Notes under the pieces: model-generated
Told to the model about the DNA's origin: nothing
The model's database searches: none
What the model saw: the letters and a program-made list of their open reading frames with translations, nothing else
Made by a program: the position numbers and the translations under genes
In this document: piece after piece, positions 57,438 through 64,000 of the stretch
How the letters are laid out: every line of letters starts with the position of its first letter
Position numbering within the stretch: position 1 is the stretch's first letter
Assembly: GCF_000344685.1 (NCBI RefSeq)
Contig: NW_006920410.1
Location: 132,713-196,712, forward strand
Direction of reading: 5' to 3'
Length of the DNA: 64,000 nucleotides
Source of the DNA: Gloeophyllum trabeum ATCC 11539
Taxonomy: Eukaryota > Basidiomycota > Agaricomycetes > Gloeophyllales > Gloeophyllaceae

Positions 57438-58302
57438 TGTTGGGGACTTGTTTTGTTCTGATGGTTACGCTCATAATTATATCCGTTGCTTCATATACCA
57501 TACCATACCGCGTCCATCGCGCCGCTGTCGTAGTTTCCATTCGCACTTAAAAACAACAGTAAATGTACATCCATTACACGAGAATGTTAAGCGATGAATG
57601 GCACCCCTCCTTTCCATGGAGCATGCATATCTCGGGTCTGCTTGTAGATGGTACGTCAAATTCACGCTTCCCCGATGGATCATTTGCGCCTCGCATCTGC
57701 ATAACAAGGCTACGATGCGACCACTTTATCGCTTCTTTCGTACAGTTCCGGGCGATGCTGAATGACCATCTTACCCCCGGTTCGTCATCTTCCCGGCTCT
57801 TGCCTCCGTGTATGATGTTCGCTCGTATTGTCGTCCTCGAATGTAGTTTCGCGGACCAGTTTCTTCCTGTCTGCTATCTTCGTGGCGACACCAGAGCCTG
57901 CAGCAATGTGAAGGCAGGCATCGACACCGAAGTCATGTACCAACTTGCGGAAGTGGGCCATTGCAAGCATGGCATGATACGAGTCCTGAGGCCTCAGGAC
58001 TCGTAATTTGCACCGCCGTTGTTTAATTTGACCCTGTTCGCCCATACTGTCCCATGCCGTCCGATTTCCTGTTACATGCCTGTCCTTTCTCTCTCTTTTG
58101 TATAGTAACAGTACATTCAACGGGTGGATAACGATAAACGACAAACGAGAGTGATCACAACTCACAAGTCCTCCTTCCTCTCCCATTCCACCACGCAACC
58201 TCTCGCTGGCAAGCTTGCTGTAGTAGTAGCAGTAGGGTAGATCCTTGGTCGATAGGTATACGATACGGTATATATAAGTTACTTCCCCCATCTGCAAGAA
58301 AG
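57438..58302. other. Intergenic region with a 28-bp palindrome
   Basis: Between two convergent genes. No gene is supported. The notable object is a perfect palindrome at 57978-58005 built from TACGAGTCCTGAGG and its reverse complement. Confidence 0.55.
57978..58005. repeat. 28-bp perfect palindrome, member of a dispersed word family
   Basis: Half-site TACGAGTCCTGAG also occurs singly near 3149-3161 and, as its complement, at 13,965-13,977. The flank TCGTAATT is shared with the 13.97-kb copy. Confidence 0.75.
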
Positions 58303-60469
58303 CTAGTGCGAAGTCCCGTCGGACTGCTCCATCCCCTCGTCCCCGTCAACGTGGATCGTCTTCTCGACGCTGATCTGCAGCTGCACGCGCACTGTTAGCT
58401 CAGGGTACCCATGAGGAAAGGGGAGGTGGGGGGGGGGGGAGAGCGTACCTTCGTCGTCCGCTGGTCGAGCGTCGTCACCTCGTTTTGCATCTGCAATCCA
58501 AACGCCTTGAGAAGAGGTAAACGGGCGGAGAGAAAACGGAAAGGATGCGAACCCCGAAGCGATCCGTCGTGAGGCGCCCCTGGAAGATTACGGGCATGGG
58601 GTAGTCCCGCTCCGAGGAGCCCTGCCCGCGGCTGCGGAGGGACTCGCGGGTGTTCAAGCTGTCGCATGTGCGTGTCAGTGGACGGGAAGACGGGGTGGGG
58701 TGGGTGGAGGTGGGCATACGTTGCGAGGAAAGAGTTCGCATAGACTATAGGTAGCAAGAGAGGGATTAATGGGGATTAACGGGAAGAGGGGAAAGACGAA
58801 CGTTTGGAGATGGCGAAGTGGAAGCCCATGAAGATGAGGTTGTGCGGCATTGCGAGCCACTATGTACGGTTATCATATTTTTGAGAATGGGTGCGGTTTG
58901 TGTGACATGGAATCAGAGAGGATGCTCACGCAGACGAGGGAAATGATAGTCGATATCCTACGTGCAAGGTACCAGATGAGAAAAAGGGACGGGGCAAGTG
59001 AAAAGGAGGGGGGAGGCACGTACGAAGTGAGACTCCCGTTATTGATCGTATACAGCATGATCGTGTCGATCACGTAATCCATACTACACAGCACCCGAAC
59101 CGTCAGCATGCACGACCCAAGATGAGCGGGAGGGAGGAAAATGCACCTGCCGAACCCGGTGCGGTTGCTCCGCAGGAAGTAGCACAGCGAGACGGCGATG
59201 AGGACGTCGACGGCGGCGGAGGTAGCGAGGCCGAGGGTGAATATCCACTGTCATTTCCACCGCCCGGATTAGAGAAGGGCAAGGACGGGCGGGAAGCACA
59301 AGGAAAGGGGGACGCACGGTGTACCGGTTGAGGAACGTGTCAAAGCTCCTGACGCTGATCCTATACCAGGAGTGAGATAAAAGGGGCGGAGGTAAGAAGA
59401 GGTAATAAGCGTACATGAGTCCGGTCGTTGCTGAGAATCATGAGGAATGAGGCTGAGTAAGTCGGAATGAGAGAAGTGGGCAGTGGGAACGTACTTGTGG
59501 CGCACACTGGTGAAGAATAATCATTTATGAGTATCATCAATAGCCCTGCGGGACTGCCTAAAAGACGCACCTAAGCGGAAGAACGCGAGAATCCACTGTT
59601 CAATGTCACGTCAGCGTTCCAGCAGAGGAGAGGGGCTGGGAGATGGTCACCATGGGGGCGCATATCCACCAGTTGTGCTTGCTCACTGCCGGTTCGACCA
59701 TCAATCTCCCTCTAGACGTCTTCAATTGATCAAATAGTGCTCACGGACAAGGACGCGGTGCGTGAAGAAACTATCGGGTCCATGGGTGAGGAGAGTGACT
59801 CGGTATTGGGTGATACCAGATTAAGCTTACCTGTGTACGATGAAGGTCACGAATGCCTGTGAAAGATCATGAGTACGGTGCGTTAATGCGAGAAATGGAA
59901 AGCTTACGGTGACTATAATCGTGAGCTGCGTGGTGTTCAGCACGGCCAGAAATACTGAAAGTTGCGTTACTTACAGCTATAGGTCTAGGAAGGCGAAGGA
60001 TTAATGTGCAGGAAACTTTGGAACCGTAACCGCCAGGACTCACATGGGGATAGTGTCCAGCGTCGAGTTATTCCCCCAGCTCTCGATGAGGTACTGCCAT
60101 GCTCCTGCGCATATCAGACCAGAATGAAACAAGTCCAAACCCCTTCAAATGTATCACACCTCCGCGCGAAATTATCATGCGGTCCGTAGAACTTACCAAA
60201 CGACAGACACCTAAAGTCTTAGTCAGCTCGACAGCCAGACTTGGGAAAGAAGGAGCGGCAGCGTACGGTGGCCTTAACCCTCCTGTAGTCTGCGCGAAAG
60301 GTCCTGAAGTATAGGAATGATTGCATACTGACGATGCCAGAGAGGCTGCAAAATATTTTTCTCTGATCAGCAGCCTGAAAAAAACCAGACGACACGACAG
60401 AACGCACCCCAGGGAAATGAGACTGCCCAGGAGCACCGCTCCCAGCGCCTTCGAAACATCAAACGGCAT
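58303..60469 (-). CDS. DUF6534-type multi-pass membrane protein (second copy)
   Basis: Minus strand; start MPFDVSKALGAVLLGSLISLG at 60469, stop 58303-58305. Blocks in order: SMQSFLYFRTFRADYRRVKAT; WQYLIESWGNNSTLDTIP; a hydrophobic block near 59,200 matching the WVFTLGLVTS region of the other copy; MDYVIDTIMLYTINNGSLTS; MPHNLIFMGFHFAI; YANSFLATLNTRESLRSRGQ; SSERDYPMPVIFQG; and the end ISVEKTIHVDGDEGMEQSDG. Layout and several motifs match the gene at 31530-33714. Introns are many and small; one (about 58,390-58,450) contains a run of G/C bases. Exon borders between 59.2 and 60.1 kb are not fully resolved. Function unknown. Confidence 0.8.
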
Positions 60470-61814
60470 ACTTCCAGTTCCTCGTGGTTAGACGTTCAGG
60501 TGCAGCTTCGCGGGGTGGTGGCAGGAGGCAAAGCAGGCGGGTCCAGGTCATAAGCGCCGCCCGTAGACCGTTGCATGCAGCGCGCGACAGCCCCATATAA
60601 ATGGTATGGACCGACCCAGCTCATGGAGTCTAACAGGCCGTGCGCAACGCAACATCGGGCGCGGGATCTCACCAGATCTGCCTATTCGGATGCGGCCCGA
60701 TTGGGTAAAGAGGATCGACGCGGGGCAGAATTACACATAGGGGAAATGAGGAGCGGGGAAAATGAAAGTGCTGGAATGTTGCCTGAAAGCTTCAAGTACA
60801 GATTGATGGGGGAATCCACATGTGGACTTGTACTTACAGACTGTTATCCCGGGGGAGTGCTGGAGGACCAACAGCTGCGGTGGCGACCGCCCCGCCACCC
60901 CGGAGACCCCGCCCCAATCATCTGTCAGCTCCACAACGCAGAAGCATTCCACAGCCGACGCGATCGACCAATCAGGGGCCGTCTCAAGCGCCCCTTATGT
61001 CCACGCGCCCAAGCTATCCGCCGCGCAAGCAACCAATCAATCACTGGTATACAAGCAGGGCATTCTAGACCGGCCATGACGGTGCAGTACCGTGCCTTTC
61101 ACGATGGTGCCAGTCAGCCTCTGTTACGCTCCTTTCTCCTTTCTGCCCGCGGGTAAAGGTAGGGGGGGAAGGGGCAGGTACATACGCTTTCTTTCTGTCG
61201 TACTCCCGCGATGTCGCTAGCCAAACGTTAACGGTAAAAATCTTCCTGCGCGAGCTAGATGGGTAACATGACGAATCCGCCTAGTGCCGAGCGGTCGTCC
61301 CTAGTAGGTGGTCACGCCGTCGGTGAATGGAAGGACTTGACTTCGACAGAACATACCGTACTGTATAATGTATGATCGAGTGCTGTAAGAGACTGTAAGC
61401 GACATAGTATAATTGTACATAAGGTTTTCGTGCCTTGAGCGGTTTGACTGCCGTTGATCGAATTGGATACCGCCGAGTACGAGAACAACGTTCAGGGATT
61501 GAACGAGACGCCCGGGGTATGGAAACTATGAATGATAAACGCCAAGGACCTACGCCGGTCCCGAGTAGTTATCCAACGCTCTACTGGTGTGGCAGCAACA
61601 TGCATCACTTATGGCGTTCTGCCATATCGCATCCATACCCTTTCAACCGGCACAACTAGCACCGGTGATTAATAACGCAGACAGACTCTACAAAAACCCA
61701 AAAGACGCTCCATGCCCATGTCAGCTTGTCAATGTCACCCTTGCCCGCCCAACATCTTGCGCCGGCTTGTCGCTATAAATTCATGGTGCCCAGCATGGCG
61801 GATGCCTTCCCTTA
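60470..61814. other. Intergenic region upstream of DUF6534 gene
   Basis: About 1.3 kb. A 193-codon open frame at 60575-61156 has no recognisable motif and unnatural composition; I read it as chance. The region includes the promoter of the leftward gene and the 3' end of the NOPCHAP1-like gene. Confidence 0.45.
60914..61037. promoter_or_regulatory. Cluster of three CCAAT boxes
   Basis: CCAAT at 60914, 60968 and 61033 within 125 bp, about 445-565 bp upstream of the leftward DUF6534 start. CCAAT is bound by the Hap2/3/5 complex in fungi. Pentamers occur by chance, so this is weak evidence. Confidence 0.3.
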
Positions 61815-62630
61815 TCATTGCGGCGGCAACGAGCTTGCTCTTTGCGCCCCAAGCTCAACAATCCTTGCCCGCCGAGGCAGCGGCCTGGTCGGCCGCGGTC
61901 GCGCCGGTATGCGCCCCGTCGATACGCCGTCCTCTGAGCACGCGTCTGCGTCTGACTCCTCGTCCTCGCCTTCGTCCTCCTCATCTTGGTCAGAATCCGA
62001 CGAGGACTCGCCCGGGTCTGAAGTGGAGTTGGAGGAGGATGAGAGGGAGGATAAGGAGGAGGATGACGATGAGGAAGGGCGGCGGGAACGACGTTGCTCA
62101 AATACGCCCAGGCCGAGGTTCTGCAACGAAGCACATGGTCAGGTATACATCGGAAACGCGGGGAAGTGCACATACCATCTCGATATACTGTCCCGCTTCG
62201 GGGTTCACATTCTCGATGTCCACGCTGCCGGGGTCCTCGCGAGCACGCGTCTCGAGCTCCGCGTTCGACGCCGCGAGTTCGGGAAGGAATGCCTGTACAC
62301 GGGACAGTACTTTCGACGTTCGTGCAGCAGATGTCAATTCCATTGTAGTGGTACAAATCGCAGATGTGAGGACGTACGCTCGCTCGGTGGCTCGACGGCG
62401 TGCGGTCGTTCACCAGGACCGCTCAGCAGCCCGCTAACACCCGGCCTGGAAGTACTAGACCCAGACGAGGCATTTACTTTCTGCAACAGCTCCTCTACAC
62501 AGCGCGTACGATGAATCCAGTGACGCACCGAGAGAAAGCGAACGAACGCACCAATCCTAGCCTGCCTCGCCTCCTCATCTTCCACGTCCAGCTTCCCGCC
62601 CGCCTTTACCTTCCCATTCACTTCACTCAT
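61815..62630 (-). CDS. NOPCHAP1-like protein (DUF4598 type)
   Basis: Minus strand, three exons: ATG 62630 to the GAGC before GTACGT near 62,373; then from LLSRVQAFLPEL to YIEM; then NLGLGVFEQRR to stop 61815-61817. The first splice is phase 1 and reads PPSE-LLSRVQAFLPELAAS; the second joins GQYIEM to NLGLGVFE. This central motif (hydrophobic helix, acidic Val-Asp-Ile-Glu region, YIEMNLGLGVFE) fits the small family that includes human NOPCHAP1, a chaperone in box C/D snoRNP assembly with the R2TP complex. The C-terminus is a Ser run followed by acidic Asp/Glu/Ser clusters, as in relatives. Assignment rests on motif memory, so moderate confidence. Confidence 0.65.
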
Positions 62631-63252
62631 GTCGTGCAGTGGTCTAGCAGGGACGAGGACTGAGAGGTAGGAGTGCCATCAATGTCGACGGCCTCCGTTA
62701 TGTCTTCCAGTGGCGCGAATTTGGCTTTTGCTTGGAAGCCGCGAAATGCCGGGATGCCCAGATGATGGCATGTCTGTCTGGAATTGCCTTTCCTGGCCAT
62801 GCAACGCCTTGGGTTGACAGGAGATTGGTGGCTGACCTGCGTCCTCAAGGATGCTGGAAGGATCCTCCATGAGCACTGAAGCAGAACCACATCACCGCTG
62901 AAGTAGGTGATTGAGCCGAGTACTCTCGCTTTACGTTGCTATGCGTTACAAGTAAACTTTGGCCATGCGATCAGACGCGGACGATTTCTAGGCGGACTCT
63001 GAGTAATTGCAAGGAATTCGAAAACCTCTGAGCGGGTTTTGCGAGCCCCCTCTGGGGTCGGTAAGTCCCTCAGAATTAGCCTTTACTTTCAAAGCTTACA
63101 GTGTTTATTACGCTGCAACTCGAGCTCTACGAAGGATGGGCATCACCGGTAGGAAGACATCACTTGAGCTTCCTATCGCTTAACCTAAACCTTGGGAATA
63201 GCTACCAGACCACATCTGCCTGCACGCTCTTCTTTTCACATGTACCAGGCTT
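62631..63252. other. Divergent intergenic region
   Basis: 622 bp between the leftward NOPCHAP1-like gene and the rightward gene at 63253. No feature recognised. Confidence 0.4.
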
Positions 63253-63980
63253 ATGCTTATAATGGTCCGGCCTGCGCTGGTCCACCGCGGGCTGCTAGCG
63301 AGAATGTCCATCAGCGGGACGTACAACGTCACGTTCGCGATTCTCCCCCTGCTCACCGCGCAGGTGGAGCTCCTGCTGAACTACTCCTCATGGAAGACCA
63401 TCCTCTCACCCGACCCCTTGCTCTTCCCCAACCTCCCAAACGACACCGTCCCAGTCGTAGGTAAGTGAGCCAATCTTACCGTCCCCTCCTCGAGTTTCTC
63501 TCACCGCCCAGCACCATAGTTGAGCTGGGAAGGGAGATTCAAACCGGTCCGGGTTCCATCAAGCTCGACTTCCAAGAAGCCAAGCTCGAAGTCCCCAATC
63601 TCTCGCGTCTCACGAAGGAGCCCTCCACGCCGTTCACCTTCAAGACGCACATCTTTGTAGACCAGGCGATCGACGTCTTCGGCTCCTTCGTCGAGTTTGG
63701 GCTGCCCACTTCGCTCGAGACGTTTGTCCCGGCCGATTCGGCCAATGTCTCGGGCCGGGGGTACCCGTACAGTGTGAAGGGTGCGGTGGAAAGTAATTTC
63801 CTGACGTTGGGGGAGGGGGAGGAACCGAGGTGGGGAGAGGAGGCGTATAGGAACGTGTCGAGCCAGACGTGGTTTGGGTGGAGTCTGCTGTGCGGGCGGC
63901 ATACGTACGACTACGAGCACCCAGTCGACACGCCCGCCTTCGTCAAAGGTGCGTCGCCGTATACGTTCAGGGTCGGTTGA
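63253..63980 (+). CDS. Conserved hypothetical protein, possibly membrane-associated
   Basis: Two exons: 63253-63460 and 63520-63980 (intron 59 bp, GTAAGT donor, TAG acceptor) giving 222 aa, joined as VPVV-VELGREIQTG. The more obvious CAG acceptor eight bases upstream runs into a stop in frame, so the CCATAG acceptor is preferred. A weakly hydrophobic segment (YNVTFAILPLLTAQVELLL, residues about 23-41) is followed by mixed beta-like sequence: FVDQAIDVFGSFVEFGLP, NVSGRGYPYSVKGAVESNFL and WFGWSLLCGRHTYDYEHPVD. Several N-x-S/T sites suggest a secreted or lumenal fate. I recall similar uncharacterised Agaricomycete proteins but no function. Another Met at 63262 may be the true start. Confidence 0.6.
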
Positions 63981-64000
63981 CATATATTGCTCGATCTGTA

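Noticed and set aside
60575..61156. 193-codon plus-strand frame
   Set aside because: No domain and uneven composition; lies in the upstream region of the DUF6534 gene.

Overview
This window is nuclear DNA from an Agaricomycete basidiomycete, probably a polypore-type fungus. The genes are split by many short GT-AG introns (about 50-65 bp), and the families are typical of that group: F-box/LRR proteins, DUF6534-type membrane proteins, a UbiA-type enzyme, a KDZ DNA transposon, a Dnmt1-type methyltransferase and DASH/Ask1. The species call is inference; no rRNA or marker gene is present.

Layout. 1-4.9 kb holds a truncated F-box gene, an F-box pseudogene and AT-rich gene-free DNA. 4,904-13,516 is a complete KDZ-type (Kyakuja-Dileera-Zisupton) DNA transposon: 270-bp terminal inverted repeats, a 7-bp target duplication, an apparently intact 10-exon transposase (1,040 aa when spliced) and two companion genes of unknown function on the same strand. 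14-31 kb is conserved housekeeping sequence: ASK1 (kinetochore), HOG1 (stress MAP kinase), a mitochondrial-type cytochrome-b5 reductase, a UBP2/USP28-like deubiquitinase, a Pin1/Ess1 prolyl isomerase and a MOSC/mARC-like protein. Between the deubiquitinase and Pin1 sits a 1.46-kb non-autonomous element with about 304-bp inverted repeats and a 9-bp target duplication (Mutator-like), one arm of which is split by a second 464-bp insertion.

31.5-42.7 kb holds a DUF6534 membrane protein, a Dnmt1-type cytosine-5 DNA methyltransferase (RFD, two BAH domains, catalytic domain), the exocyst subunit EXO84 and a UbiA-family enzyme with a decayed tandem copy beside it. 43.7-47 kb is gene-poor and carries a 22-bp minisatellite. 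47-64 kb holds a CreB/USP12-46-like deubiquitinase, an F-box protein, a C2-like membrane protein, a second DUF6534 gene in opposite orientation to the first, a NOPCHAP1-like protein and a conserved hypothetical protein.

How the genes relate. No metabolic cluster is evident. Most neighbours are unrelated housekeeping genes arranged as divergent or convergent pairs: HOG1/MCR1 and DNMT1/EXO84 diverge, while ASK1/HOG1, DUF6534/DNMT1 and creB/F-box converge. The accessory layer is the KDZ transposon with its two cargo genes, the nested Mutator-like element, F-box and UbiA duplicates in decay, and short dispersed repeats. The best candidate for something undescribed is the three-gene KDZ unit. One companion carries a SUMO-interaction-like motif and a PPxY motif; the other has a basic N-terminus and an acidic, activator-like C-terminus.
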